64,000 nucleotides of DNA from contig JANEZZ010001863.1 in assembly GCA_026122225.1 (NCBI GenBank), positions 1-64,000 on the forward strand, in the 5' to 3' direction. Shown here piece by piece: positions 30,935 through 41,741 of the stretch (its first letter is position 1; each line of letters begins with the position of its first letter). The notes below the pieces were generated by a model. It was not told where the DNA came from and ran no database searches. It saw only the letters and a program-made list of their open reading frames with translations. A program made the position numbers and the translations under genes. The DNA comes from Heloderma charlesbogerti (lineage: Eukaryota; Chordata; Lepidosauria; Squamata; Helodermatidae).

Positions 30935-31095
30935 AGAACATAAGAAGACCCATGCTGGATCAGACCAAGGGTCCATCTAGTCCAGCATTCTCTTCACACA
31001 GTAGCCAACCAGCTGTCAAAGGGAAACCCACAAGCAAAACATGAGTGCAGCAGCCCCTTCCCACCCATGTTCCCCAGCAACTGGTGTACATAGGC

Positions 31096-31410
31096 TCACT
31101 GCCTCTGATACTGGAGGTAGCACATAGCCATCAGGACTAGTAGCCATTGATAGCATTTTCCTCCAGGAGTTTGTCCACTCCCCCTTTCAAAGCCATTCAA
31201 ATTGGTGGCCATCACTACATCTTGAGGTAGCGAGTTCCACAGTTTAACTATGCGCCGTGTGAAGAAGTCCTTCCTTTTATCTATCCTGAATCTCCCACCA
31301 ATCAGCTTCATGGGAGGCCCCCACTGGGTTCTAGTATTTTGAGAGAGGGAGAAAAATGTCTCCCTATCCATATTCTCCACACCATGCATAATTTTGTACA
31401 CCTCTATCAT
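31096..31410 (-). pseudogene. CR1/L3 ORF2 C-terminal segment
   Basis: Minus-strand frame with MIEVYKIMHGVENMDRETFF, SLSQNTRTQW, GRFRIDKRKDFFTRRIVKLW and NSLPQDVVMATNLNGF. It corresponds to the last part of the CR1-type ORF2 protein. The frame then runs on into 3' UTR sequence. Confidence 0.85.
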
Positions 31411-31420
31411 GTCCCCCTTT

Positions 31421-32174
31421 GTTCAGTCGTTCAGTCGTGTCCGACTCTTCGTGACCCCATGGACCATAGCACGCCAGGCCTTCCTGTCCTGCGCTCTCTC
31501 CCGGAGCGTGCTCAAGTTCATATTCATTGCATCGGTGATGCTATCTAGCCATCTCATCCTCTGCCGTCCCCTTCTCCTTTTGCCTTCAGTCTTTCCCAGC
31601 ATCAGGGTCTTTTCCAGAGAGTTTTCTCTTCGCATTAGGTGGCCAAAATATTGGAGCTTCAGCTTCAGTATCTGTCCTTCCAATGAGCACTCAGGGTTGA
31701 TTTCCTTTAGGATGGACTGGTTTGACCTCCTTGCAGTCCAGGGGACTCGTAAGAGTCTTCTCTAGCACCACAGTTCGAAAGCATCAATTCTTCGGCGCTC
31801 AGCCTTCCTTATAGTCCAGCTCTCACAGCCATACATTACTCCTGGGAAAACCATAGCTGTGATTAGACAGACCTTTGTCAGCAAGATGATGTCTCTGCTT
31901 CTTACTATGCTGTCTAGGTTTGCCATAGCTTTCCTCCCAAGGAGCAAGCGTCTTTTAATTTCATGGCTGCAGTCACCGTCTGCGGTGATCTTGGAGCCCA
32001 AGAAAATAAAATCTGTCACAGCTTCCATTTCTTCCCCTTCTATATGCCAAGAAGTGATGGGGCCAGATGCCATGATCTTCGTTTTTTTAATGTTGAGTTT
32101 CAAACCAGCTTTTGCACTCTCCTCTTTCACCTTCAACAAGAGGCTCTTTAGATCCTCTTCGCTTTCTTCCATTA
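31421..32174 (-). mobile_element. 5'-truncated RTE-BovB
   Basis: Minus strand. 3' end at 31421 (TTGTTCAGTCGTTCAGTCG on the plus strand). It is truncated just after the YADD box, where the copy starts EESEEDLKSLLLKVKEESAK. Flanking duplication as given for the host element. Confidence 0.92.
31423..32172 (-). pseudogene. BovB C-terminal region
   Basis: Two consecutive minus-strand frames. 32172-31762: EESEEDLKSLLLKVK, LNIKKTKIMASGPITSWHIE, FIFLGSKITADGDCSHEIKR, YGCESWTIRKAERRRIDAFE. 31683-31423: EGQILKLKLQYFGHLMRREN through KSRTRLND. A stop (reading CTAGAG on the plus strand near 31762) separates them. There is no RT catalytic box. Confidence 0.88.
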
Positions 32175-32262
32175 ATGTCCCCCCTTACCCTCCTTTTTTC
32201 CAAGCTAAACAATCCTAGCTATTGTAACCTTCTCTCATAGGGGAAATGCTCCAACCCCTTCA

Positions 32263-32577
32263 TCATTTTTTTTTGCCTGTTTCTACACTTTTCCCAACTC
32301 TACAATATCCCTTTTTCAGTGTGGTGACCAGAACTGTACAAAGTATTCTTCGTGTGGTCGTACCATAGATTTGCATAAAGGCAGTTTTATTCCCAATTCC
32401 TTTTCTAATTATACCTAAAATGGGGTTTGCCTTTTTCACAGCGGCCGCACACTGAGTTGACATTTTCATCGAGCTGTCCACAACTAACCCCAGATCTCTT
32501 TCTTGGCTGGTCACCGCTAGCTCAGATCCCATCAGGTTATACCCGAAGTTCGGATTTTCTGCCCCAACGTGCATCAC
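32263..32577 (-). pseudogene. CR1/L3 ORF2 segment after the RT
   Basis: Minus-strand frame reading MMHVGAENPNFGYNLMGSEL, TSQERDLGLVVDSSMKMSTQ, CAAAVKKANPILGIIRKGI. This is the conserved segment that follows the FADD box in CR1 ORF2. After about residue 75 the frame breaks (TTTRRIL..) where other copies have the RPHLEYCVQFW block. It has no catalytic residues. It joins across the BovB insertion to the frame at 31096-31410. Confidence 0.85.
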
Positions 32578-32772
32578 TGTACATTTGCTTACGTTTGCAC
32601 TTGCAAATAGACAACTAGTGCACTAATGCTAGCAAGGGAATGCCTTCCGTTATCTCTGGTCAGGCTAGGGCTAGCAAGGGAATCAGAGATCAGAGATAAG
32701 AAGTGACCATGTTTGGGGCGCTGGGGTGGACAGGAGGCTTCAATTTTCTCCATTCCGCAGTGACTTCAAAGC

Positions 32773-32853
32773 AGGTGTGCGTGTGTGCGTGTGTGTCTCC
32801 ACAGTACATATGTGTTTCTGTCTTCCCCCACCCAAGTGTGTGTGTGTGTGTAT
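32773..32853 (+). repeat. GT-rich dinucleotide tract
   Basis: Two GTGTGTGT-rich runs separated by 35 bp. Confidence 0.85.
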
Positions 32854-33689
32854 ATAACTGTCTTCCTAGCCCCACCTCACCCCAGTATGCGTGTGCGCAT
32901 GCAGCTCCAGGACCTCCGGGCAAAACTGGAGTTGGATTTTGAGGCCAAAAAAATTGTGTATCCATGGTTTATGTTAACCAAGGATAGAACCTTGCATTCA
33001 CTCAGCAAACATGTGTTCCCAAATCTACATTTGGTGAGACACTGAGAATGATGCACCCCCATACCTGTAGAGTGGGAGAGGCATGGTCAACCCCTCATGC
33101 ACCTGCCACTTCTCTCCTGCAAGTATTTTCAGGGTCCTGCTGGGGGGTGGAGGAGAATATTTGAAAACAGCTTGGTGGCATTTGCGGGAGAGAATTGATG
33201 GTTGTGTGAAGGGTTAAGCGTCCCCTTCCAGCCACCAGTTCTCCCCTACAAGTCCTCCCTGCCCCACCCACATTTGTTTTATGCTGGAAATGCAGCTTTG
33301 GAGGCTGTGCCTGCTTTGAAATGTGTTGTTCCACCTTGAAATTTGCAGGAAATAACTTTCTTACAACAACCACTGCACAAGTACACCTACACAATACTGG
33401 CATCACAAAAAAGGATGTGAAACCAAGGTTTCAGCTTACCATGCACAGGTTTAGGATTGGAATGCAAAACTGCAGTGGGACATGGATAATAATGAGATGC
33501 ATTGTGTTCACAGTTTTGAGTTCTCAAGACAGGGGTGGTGGGGAGGATTCTTTGACGAATATCACCTTCCTTTTTGTACAAGGAAGAGGTTCTTGGCTTG
33601 TAGTTTGATAAACCAAACTTGCAAAGTGTGGTAGGCAATGCTGACCTCTGCAGGACAACACTGAGAAACCATCTATCTAGTTATCATGG
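32854..33689. other. Unassigned stretch
   Basis: No recognised gene or repeat. Confidence 0.35.
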
Positions 33690-33822
33690 GACCATATCCA
33701 ATGTTAGTCCTACTTAGAGTAGACCCATTGAAATGAATGAGACTTAAGTTTGTAATGACTAATTTAGGTTTCATTCATTTCAATGGGTTTATTCTATGTA
33801 GGACTAACATTGGATATGGCCC
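33690..33822. mobile_element. Palindromic MITE (CCATTGAAATGAATGG family)
   Basis: Arms CATATCCAATGTTAGTCCTA and TAGGACTAACATTGGATATG are perfect complements. Inside them, GACCCATTGAAATGAATGAG pairs with CATTCATTTCAATGGG. Confidence 0.85.
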
Positions 33823-33974
33823 TATGGGATCTCACTCTCTCTCCTTGCTCATGCACCGTTCAAAGGTTACATATATATTTTCGTCAAATAAATGTTGGAC
33901 AGATGGGTATGGTATCCCACGTTTATCCATACTCTGTGTTAAACAATGGCAACAAAAAGTACATCCAGGGGATC

Positions 33975-34140
33975 CAAATTTATTTATTTTTATTATTATT
34001 TACAATATTTATATACCACTCCACATCAAACGATTTCGGAGCAGTGAACAACAAAGAACAACAACAAAGATAAAAGAATAAAACACCATATTAAAACATT
34101 TTAAAATTTAAAAATTCAATAAAAAATTCAATAAAAGAAA
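33975..34140 (-). mobile_element. L2 3' tail
   Basis: ATTTATTTATTTTTATTATT then ATTTATATACCACTCCACAT and A-rich sequence, the complement of an L2 3' UTR. Confidence 0.65.
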
Positions 34141-34510
34141 CAAATGCTGTGCCCCCGCTCCCTGGCAGAATCCCACCATCTTTAGAAAAAGTGCAATTTG
34201 CACAATTTCTCCTGCTTTATTATTTGGTGTGGTTCCTGCTGATTTATATATGGGAGAAAGAGGATGACTTGAAACACAGGACATGATTAAATATCCACAT
34301 CAAAAATGCCCAGTGTGCAGAAAATTGAAATGTTAAGCGATGAGCGTTCTCACCTATCCCAGACTTTTAGTCATGCTACTTTTCCATGTGCCAGGACTTT
34401 TGACATGGGAGTGCCTTTGCTCAATGACCCTCTCCTCTCTCCCTTCCACATTTTGAAGTCATATAGTCCCCAAAGGGATGTATCGCATGTGCTTTCTGAA
34501 TGTGTACACC
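34141..34510. other. Unassigned stretch
   Basis: No recognised feature. Confidence 0.35.
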
Positions 34511-34862
34511 GTAGGGTGGCTGGCCATGTGTCCTCTGGACTGTCCTTTATTTTGAAGGCATCCTCTGTTTGAAGGGCTGCCCAGTCTAAGTCCAGTATAA
34601 AGACAAAGACCATCAGAAGGAAGAGCTGGGCCTTGAACGTGCCCATTAGCAGCACCCAGTCAGCAGCCTGAGCGAGGCACACACATTCAGCGGTCACAGT
34701 GAGAAGTACGGTTTTTCTATTTCAGTTATAATAATTATTCCTGAATTTGCTTCTATACATATAAATCAGCACATGCACATTTTATGCAAACCGGTGTCCT
34801 CATTTGTGTGATGCATTACCTCTTCTTTGGCGATTCATAAGTGGCTATCGTAGTAGACCGGA
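34511..34862 (+). repeat. Unclassified dispersed repeat, copy 1
   Basis: About 350 bp similar over its whole length to 38519-38885: GTAGGGTGGCTGGCCATGTG, CTGTTTGAAGGGCTGCCCAG, GGCCTTGAACGTGCCCAT, ACGGTTTTTCTATTTCAG, TTATGCAAACC, GTGGCTATCG in the same order. No coding frame is shared. The class is unknown to me. Confidence 0.75.
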
Positions 34863-35907
34863 GTGTACAAGCCCATCAGCGCTTTCTAGATTGTCGCCAA
34901 TGTATCGTTTTCACTGTGGCTCTGCCAGGTATGATGCATGTGTGTGGGGGGGTCTGTCTCCGGGGCCACATGCGGTCCTGCCAGGTCTGCAGCTGCAGCC
35001 CCACGTCCTCCTCCATTCTGCCCTCCCTGCCACCCAGGTCACTTTGCTCTCCTTCCCCATAGCTCCTCAGGTAGCAACAAAAAAAAATTAAATAATGCCC
35101 CCTTTTCTTTTTTCCAGCACCTGAGGGGGAAAAGGACACACACTACTGCTGCCTGCCTATGCTGCTCTCCCTCCTCTCCTCCCCTCCCCTCCCCTGTCCC
35201 CCTCCCCTGTCCCCCTTCCCCTCCCTCCACATCCGTCTCCCTCCCCCCCACACACACCTGCCTGTCACCCTCTTCCCCATCCACCCACTCATTCTGTCTC
35301 CCTCACCCCCTGCCCACCTGGTTCGTCTCCGCCCTCCCCACACCCGCCATGGCTGTCTCCCTGCTCCCCCCCGTCTCTCCCCTCCTCCCTCCCTCCTCCC
35401 TCCCTGCCACCTTGCTGCCACTGCTGCCCGTTTTACAGGGCGGCTGAGCTCTCTGAAGAGCTGCATCGGCCAGAAAAGCTCTTCAGAGAGGCAGCCAGGC
35501 CCAAATGCTTGGATCTGAGGGCTCCTTCCTTACAGTCAGGCCTTGTGGGAGGAAGGATGTCCATGAAGACCACCCCTGTCAGCTTGCCCTGACAGGATCC
35601 GTACAGCAGGTGGAAGCAATGGGGTGGGGCTGGGGGGAGGATCGTGGCGGACACCCGTTTGCCACCACTGTCTCTGGTGGGGGGAGGGTTGGGGGGGAGG
35701 GTGGCCTGCCAGGCCTTGGGGACTTGCTCCCCAAAATCCAGCGCTACCAGAGCCACCGTTTTTCACTTAATTTATAGACCAGAGAACAATTTAAGCACCA
35801 TCTGTGACACACCCTTAGGTCTTGTGGAAGACCCATGGTCTGTGCGCTGTCAGCTTCAGGCCTTGAAGACTGTACTGTACATGTGCAACTGTCAAAATCT
35901 TTCCTTG
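34863..35907. other. Unassigned, with C-rich tract
   Basis: 35160-35420 is a polypyrimidine tract (CTCCC/CCTCC rich). The long open frames across it are Pro/Ser/Leu low-complexity translations. Elsewhere no feature recognised. Confidence 0.45.
35160..35420 (+). repeat. Polypyrimidine tract
   Basis: About 260 bp of almost pure C and T on the plus strand with short AC interruptions. Confidence 0.9.
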
Positions 35908-36009
35908 AGAGCCAATGTGGGGTAGTGGTTAGAGTGGTAGACTGGAACTCAGGAGATCCAGGAGCTCACTGGGTGACTTTGGGCTGCTCACTGACTCTGA
36001 GCCTCACCT

Positions 36010-36419
36010 GTTGTTCAGTCGTTCAGTCGTGTCCGACTCTTCGTGACCCCGTGGACCATAGCATGCCAGGCCTTCTTGTCCTCCGCTCTCTCCCGGAGCG
36101 TGCTCAAGTTCATATTCATTGCATCGGTGATGCTATCTAGCCATCTCATCCTCTGCTGCCCCCTTCTCCTTTTGCCTTCAATCTTTCCCAGCATCAGGGT
36201 CTTTTCCAGGGAGTTTTCTCTTCGCATTAGGTGGCCAAAATATTTGAGCTTCAGCTTCAGTATCTGTCCTTCCAATGAGCACTCAGGGTTGATTTCCTTT
36301 AGGATGGACTGATTAGACCTCCTGGCAGTCCAGGGGACTCATAAGAGTCTTCTCCAGCACCACAGTTTGAAAGCAGCAATTATTCGGCGCTCAGCCTTCC
36401 TTATAGTCCAGCTCTCACA
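36010..36419 (-). mobile_element. 5'-truncated RTE-BovB
   Basis: Minus-strand BovB C-terminal tail and 3' end. It is truncated after the YGCESWTIRKAERR block (plus strand GCTCTCACAG at 36411-36420). The frame 36275-36015 is open and ends KSRTRLND. The segment upstream of it has a stop near 36341 (CTCATAAGAG). Confidence 0.9.
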
Positions 36420-36439
36420 GCCTAACCTGTAGTGAGGAT

Positions 36440-36512
36440 AAAATGGAGGAGGAGGACGAGGAGAAGGAGAAGAAGGAAGAGGACGAGGAGGACGAGGAGG
36501 AGAAGGAGAATG
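36440..36512 (+). repeat. Polypurine tract
   Basis: GGAGGAGGACGAGGAGAAGG-type repeats, purine-only apart from a few C, within the CORE-SINE 3' part. Confidence 0.9.
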
Positions 36513-36545
36513 CCACCTTGGAGAAAAGGCAGGATATAAATGTAA

Positions 36546-38260
36546 CAAAGAAATAATAATTACATTTATGCTAGATCAATGTCACTGAGGGAAGGAGACT
36601 TCCCCGCCCCCTCCTTCCCATGGCAGCCTCTCCAGCTCCCTGAAAATGCTACACAGAGTCAGGAGTCCTTGCTGAATGGGGTGAGCTGTGGTGTGGAGGA
36701 GGGAACCCCAAAAATCAGGCAGAGGGACCTCCCATGAGCAGAACACCTCCTCTCAAGGAAGGTTCCTTCCTCTCATAGACAGCAGAACCTAGATCCAACG
36801 CATTATGAGTAGCATGGCAGCCATTTTGACAGCTGTGCATGCACAATAGAATCCCCAATATGGCGGCATAAATAGGCAGTGGGACAACCAAGACAGCCAG
36901 TAGTGGCAGGGGGCCAAAGAGGATGGGGTCGTTCCAAACATATTTGCTGCATTCAATTAATAACTCTGTCACGGAGAAGCAGGTTTGGCCTCTTAGCCTG
37001 ACTTCATCGAAGTCAAGAGACTCCAGTATCCAGCAGTGGGATAAACCAGATTCCTTTGCTTTGTTTGTCTTGGCCTACCGTGCCTCTTTATGAGGAAAAT
37101 GGTCAAAGTGAAGCACTTCCCTTGTGTATTTTGACAGGAAACCACAGTAATATGCTTTCCTTTTGTTGTATATCTTACTCTTTTCTCTCAATCTTGTTTA
37201 AATATTTTCAAGTACAATGACATATTTATTAACCCGCCACTCTCGCCATGAGGTAAGTCTTTGATTGGCTTTATGCAAAGACTCAGTATGAAGGTGGAGG
37301 GCTTTCCCCCCGTCCCCTGCTGTCTCCAATGAGAGTTAATATTATTACTGCTATTTGTGTCGAACTCTTGAGAACAATCTCTTTAAAAAATGGAGCACGT
37401 TTATTTAAAACAGCTGGGCCAAAGAGCATGAAGGCCCAGCTAGAGACGCTGGGGTTAGAGGTCGGGGCTAACACCAATCTCTGCAGAACTTTGAAGCTGA
37501 CATTTTACAGATTATATGTGCCTCGCTGCACAGTGGGCATGGCGTATAAATTGGGTTTAGGGGCCCCTTATTTGTTCTTTGCATTTTTATGAGCCCACAG
37601 CATTCTTCTTTGAAGCAGCACACACAGAAAATAATAAAAAAAAGTTGTTTTAATGTTGTGGAACTATTTGCAGTAAATCATGTTATAGCATCCTGGAAAT
37701 ATATCTGCACTGTGAGATTATGTTTCAATCCCTCGTCTCGTTGCAGGTTTCGCATTCTAGTTCATCTTTTGTTTTCCTGTCTGCAGCAACTTTCTTCTTC
37801 ATTCTGCCCTGTACTACTCACCTATCATCTGGTGCCTATAGGCAGGCAGGCAGATATGTTACAGTTATAATCAGAAGATTGATGATTATTGCCATCTACA
37901 TGTGAAAGCCTGCATGTTTGTTTTTTAAAACCCTCCTGTATATGTCCTGTTGTGTCATGGGAAGAGCAGAAACCATCTGAGTGCTGAACTGGGAACAGTG
38001 ATTTGTTACACATTGCCTGAAAATCCAGAGCAAAATCTTAAAACTGGTGCAGCTCAAAGCAGCGAATAATTCATCTCAACTTGCCTTAAGGGCTTTGCTC
38101 CGGAGTCCTTGAGATGAAGATGTACCAGCCAGCTACTGCCTAAAGGTAGTGTGTTTGTAAATAGGCCCATGGTTACCGCATGCAACTGCCCAGGCCCCAG
38201 CACCTGAACAGCCACCCTTGATGCCTGCCCTAGGGCCCCCCGCCCACTTTATTCTTTTTT
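36546..38260. other. Unassigned stretch
   Basis: 1.7 kb without a recognised repeat or gene. A short hairpin (CAGCTGGGCC / GGCCCAGCT, about 37411-37441) is present. Confidence 0.4.
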
Positions 38261-38390
38261 CAGTGGAGGCTGGTGGCTCCAATGTCGGGGGGGGGGGAGT
38301 GAATCCGCTCCGGGTTTCAGTCAGAACTCCAAAGGAGCTATTCAAGGTGCTTCACCACCCCACCGGCATTGGAGACATTAGCCTCCACTG
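38261..38390. mobile_element. hAT-type MITE (CAGTGGAGGCTGGTGG)
   Basis: Left end CAGTGGAGGCTGGTGGCTCC. The right end, ATTAGCCTCCACTG, is the slightly mutated complement. A G-run near 38287 is the only difference of note from the other copies. Confidence 0.85.
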
Positions 38391-38518
38391 CATTTTTCCC
38401 AGCACTCCCCACTAGGTAGCCACCATTTAAATTCCCCACAATACCCAGGAGTGACAATCTGTTGGGCATTGTGGGAAGAATCTTGGATGGCCAGTGCTGA
38501 TTTAAGTAGTTTCACCAT

Positions 38519-38885
38519 GTAGGGTGGCCATACGTCCTGCTTTATAGAGGACAGTCCTCTGTTTGAAGGGCTGACAGAGAACTGTCCTTTATTTGAAGAG
38601 CTGCCCAGTCCAAGTCCAGTTTAAAGAAAGAGATCCATCGGAGGGGTGAGCGGGGCCTTGAAGCTGCCCATCAGCATTTAACATCGAGACACAGACTAGG
38701 TAAGCACATGTCACTTGGTTATAGTCTTCCACACTATGGTGAGACATACTGTTTTTCTATTTAAATTTGAGTAATTGTTTTTAAATGTGCATTTATACCG
38801 ACAAATTAGCATATGCAAATGTTATGCAAATCTCTGCCCTCTTTTGTCCTCTGTTTTGGTGATGCTTAAGTGGCCTCCCTACCAC
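38519..38885 (+). repeat. Unclassified dispersed repeat, copy 2
   Basis: Second copy of the repeat at 34511-34862: GTAGGGTGGCCATACGTCCT, CTGTTTGAAGGGCTGACAGA, GGCCTTGAAGCTGCCCAT, CTGTTTTTCTATTTAAAT. It carries two perfect octamers ATGCAAAT, three bases apart, near 38814-38832. Confidence 0.75.
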
Positions 38886-39374
38886 TGAGTAAGCCAGCCA
38901 GGGGTCTGACTGGCAGGACCAGACCAATACATTTTGTTGCCTGAGGTGAAAAAAAAAGAGTCCATGTACATTCTGTATACAAAAGCCAACTGGAGTGGCA
39001 GTGCGATCTTTCTTCAGATGGGACAGCATCCTCCACCACACCTGAGGGCAACAAGCTCCGTTAGGGGGCTCAGGGCAGGCTGCGTAACACACAGCTCTCT
39101 CCTCCAACACCTTGTGGCTGTCTCCAGCAGTAGTCTTCTCACTTTGCCTAACAGTAGGGTTGGCCTAGCCAACTAGCATAGCAGGGGCCCACCAGAGGGC
39201 TCTGCAACAAGGGCCCCATCAAGCCTAGCGCCAACCCTGTATGCTACTGAACCAAACTGATGACAAACAGTGGTGGAACTGCTTCAGTTCAGTAGCACTG
39301 ACATGCAGCATTCTGTCATAAAGCACTGCTTCTGCTGAAAAATGCTGGAAGACACAGGCTTGATACATCCTTAT
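38886..39374. other. Unassigned stretch
   Basis: No recognised feature. Confidence 0.35.
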
Positions 39375-39602
39375 ATAATTTATTTCTCACATGTATATCC
39401 CACCTGTCCTCCAAGCAACTCAGGGCAGTGTGAATGGTTCCTTCCACCCTCGCGTTTAATCCTCACAACAACCCTGTGAGGCAGGTGTGGCTGAGAGACA
39501 GTGACAATCCAAGGGTCAGCCAGCATCGCTTCATGGCTGAGTGGGAATTTGAAGTTAGCTCTCCCCATTCCTAGTTCACCACTTTAACCACTGTGCCACG
39601 AT
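39375..39602 (-). mobile_element. CORE-SINE (MIR-like) with L2-like tail
   Basis: The complement of the family: AATTTATTTCTCACATGTAT, ATCCTCACAACAACCCTGTG AGG, then GAAGTTAGCTCTCCCC and the head complement CCACTTTAACCACTGTGCCA. Confidence 0.75.
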
Positions 39603-39795
39603 ATGTGCTGGTGAATATGCACACACATACACGAAAATGGCCTAGTAGACACTGAACACAGATTTCCTCGTTTAGACCACCTCACTGATAGCGAACGTCA
39701 ACTATTCCAGGGTCACACTTCTTTGGAACTGTCAGCGTTAAGAAGTGATGACATCGGCTAGCCTGTTCTGGCATACGTCTATCAGCCTTCCTCAA

Positions 39796-39862
39796 CCTGG
39801 CTGGGGGATGGTAGGAGTTGTAGTCCAGCACATTTGGAGGGCACCAGGTTGGGGAAGTCCAG
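39796..39862. mobile_element. MITE fragment (ACTACAACTCCCAT family)
   Basis: GGTAGGAGTTGTAGTCCAGC, ACATTTGGAGGGCACCAGGT TGGGGAAG. Only one arm is present. Confidence 0.65.
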
Positions 39863-39965
39863 TCTGTATTCACCAGTGTATGTTCAGAAAATTGGTGGGC
39901 TTCCATAACATACTGGAGGATTGCTGACAATCCCAGACTTTCGTAAGTAAAGGTGGAGAACTTAT

Positions 39966-39968
39966 AAT

Positions 39969-40016
<48 letters not shown>

Positions 40017-40458
40017 ATATATAGAACATTAAAACCACAATATAACAATACAACCACAATAAAACCTAGCAGCAGTGCAAGAGTTTAAAATACAGATTGA
40101 AAACAGCAAAGATAAAAATTTAGAAAGCTAAAATGCTAAAATGCCTGGGAAAATAAAAAGGTCTTCACCTGACGCCGAAAGGAATACAATGTAGGTGCCA
40201 GGCGAACCTCACTAGGGAGCTCATTCCAGAGCTGGGGTGCCACAGCAGAAAAAGCCCTCCTCCTAGTAGCCACCTGCCTGACTTCCTTTGGCAGGGGCTC
40301 ACGGAGAAGGGCCGCTGATGATGATCTTAAGGTCCGGGCAGGCACATATGGGAGGAGGCGATCCTTCAGGTAACCTGGCCCCAAGCCGTTAAGGGCTTTG
40401 AATGTTAACACCAGCACTTTGAATCGGGCCCGGAAATGGACTGGCAGCCAGTGCAGCT
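39966..40458 (-). mobile_element. 5'-truncated L2 with TTTA tail
   Basis: A pure TTTA tract (39966-40014) forms the tail. It is followed by the A-rich 3' UTR complement and coding sequence up to about 40458, where GGGCCCGGAAATGGACTGGC encodes the LPVHFRA-type block. Confidence 0.85.
40133..40458 (-). pseudogene. L2 ORF2 C-terminus
   Basis: The minus-strand frame, open for over 90 codons, encodes the end of an L2 ORF2: LVLTFKALNGLGPGYLKDRL, SSSAALLREP, RRRAFSAVAPQLWNELPSEV, FRRQVKTFLFSQAF followed by a stop at 40133-40135. It is a different L2 subfamily from the 1.0 and 43.6 kb copies. No RT motif retained. Confidence 0.85.
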
Positions 40459-40688
40459 GGATAATGATAATAATGAAAATTAGAGCAATGTCTCCATCTT
40501 AATATAGATGTATGAATTTTTTTAATCTTTCAGTATCCTTGATAAAGAGCAATATGCTCAAAACATGCTGGGTAAACTTCAAAAAATAAATTCTCTATGG
40601 TACACCTATAGATATTTTTCTTCCTGTTCTGCCCTCTCCATGTGCTACCATTCATCCATGAAGCCATTTGGATCTAAAGACGCTGCTG
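40459..40688. other. Unassigned
   Basis: No feature recognised. Confidence 0.3.
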
Positions 40689-41088
40689 CAGTGGTGTAGT
40701 GGAGTCAGGCCCATAGGGACGCAGCGCCAGCGCTTTGTGGTTAGCAGGGACGCTGAGGTCATCTGCCACTCCCTTCAGGGTTCCCTGTTCCCTCTGAACT
40801 TAGCTGCAGTCCTCACAGGACCTGGGGGAGGGGTGGAGGAAATTAACTTTCCCAGCAACAATATATCGCTCCCTGTTGTAGTGTGAAGTATTTGGGGGTG
40901 ATTTGGTCTTGAATGGGCAATTACGACCCATTTTGCTTAACAAAAGACCTGCTCCTGGTGGAGATGAAAATTACTACAATGGGTTTATGGATATGGCCTG
41001 CCTGAATTTTGGGACTCTCCTTGGGGGCGTGGCTATGAGGACTTCCATGGTGAACACCTGCACTTCAAAATTTACCACTACACCATTG
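40689..41088. mobile_element. hAT-like non-autonomous element, 400 bp
   Basis: Ends CAGTGGTGTAGTGG (40689-40702) and CCACTACACCATTG (41075-41088) are inverted with one mismatch. The flanking octamers CGCTGCTG and CCCTGCTG agree at 7 of 8. Fragments of this family recur at 9.8, 10.1, 16.3 and 23.7 kb. No transposase. Confidence 0.78.
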
Positions 41089-41741
41089 CCCTGCTGCACT
41101 AGTGAAAGGCATCCCCCTGCCTCCAGCCCCCCCCCCCAAAGCCATTCTTCAGAACCTGTTTTAGGGTCATGAGGGGCTATGGATGGAGGAACCAGCAACC
41201 CCATCCCATCAAAGCATAAGTGCCGCCTGGTTGTACTGAAGGATCTTTGGATCCAAGGGCTTCTCCACACATCGCCTTTTTATCCCACAGTTTTACCGGG
41301 GCTTCTGCTTCTGGATTCTTTGCGGGATTAAGATCAGCCTTTTACTTGTGCTTCCCTTCCTCCTCACATGTTCCCCTCTGCTTTATCTGCGAGTTCTCTG
41401 TGTTTCATTATACAGTCACTAGATGGTGCTGTAGAACACAGCCAATATATTGGATTAACGTTCCTTGTAGAGTTATCTCCGATCTTTTAAAAAAGTGGGA
41501 TAAAGGTCAAAAAGTGCAGGAGCCACCTTGGAGGTTGATGTTGTCATGTAAAGGACCTGCAAACTTTCGTGAGTGATCAATCATGGCGGTAAATTCTTTT
41601 CACGAAGGGGCTATTTTGCGACTATATGGGACATTTAAAAAAATGTATGGACCTTCATATGTTAATGTCAACCACTACCATACTTCAGACTTTTACATAA
41701 TTGCACATTCTGAACTGGTGCATGGATGCAATTATGGCTTA
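41089..41741. other. Unassigned stretch
   Basis: Contains TTCATTATACAGTCACTAGATGG-type sequence (about 41406-41428), similar in complement to 26.77 kb, but no defined repeat. Confidence 0.35.

Larger units (their letters stand above)
30935..32600 (-). mobile_element. CR1/L3-type LINE, split by BovB
   Basis: The longest copy of the CR1/L3 family here. On the minus strand: C-terminal coding remnant (32577 downward), interruption by BovB at 31421-32174, more coding remnant (31410-31096), and the 3' region ending at AAGAACATAAGAAGACCC (30935). The flanks of the BovB read ATGTCCCCCTT and ATGTCCCCCCTT, a target duplication with one inserted C. Confidence 0.85.
35908..36545 (+). mobile_element. CORE-SINE split by BovB
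   Basis: The left part, 35908-36009, reads GAGCCAATGTGGGGTAGTGG, GGAGATCCAGGAGCTCACTG, GGTGACTTTGGG. The right part, from 36420, reads CCTAACCTGTAGTGAGGATA AAATGG, then an expanded purine tract and GGCAGGATATAAATGTAA. BovB lies between, with near-duplicate flanks GCCTCACCT and GCCTAACCT. Confidence 0.8.

Noticed and set aside
34938..35447. 169-codon and related open frames, Pro/Ser/Leu-rich
   Set aside because: They translate a CT-rich low-complexity tract in several frames. No conserved features.
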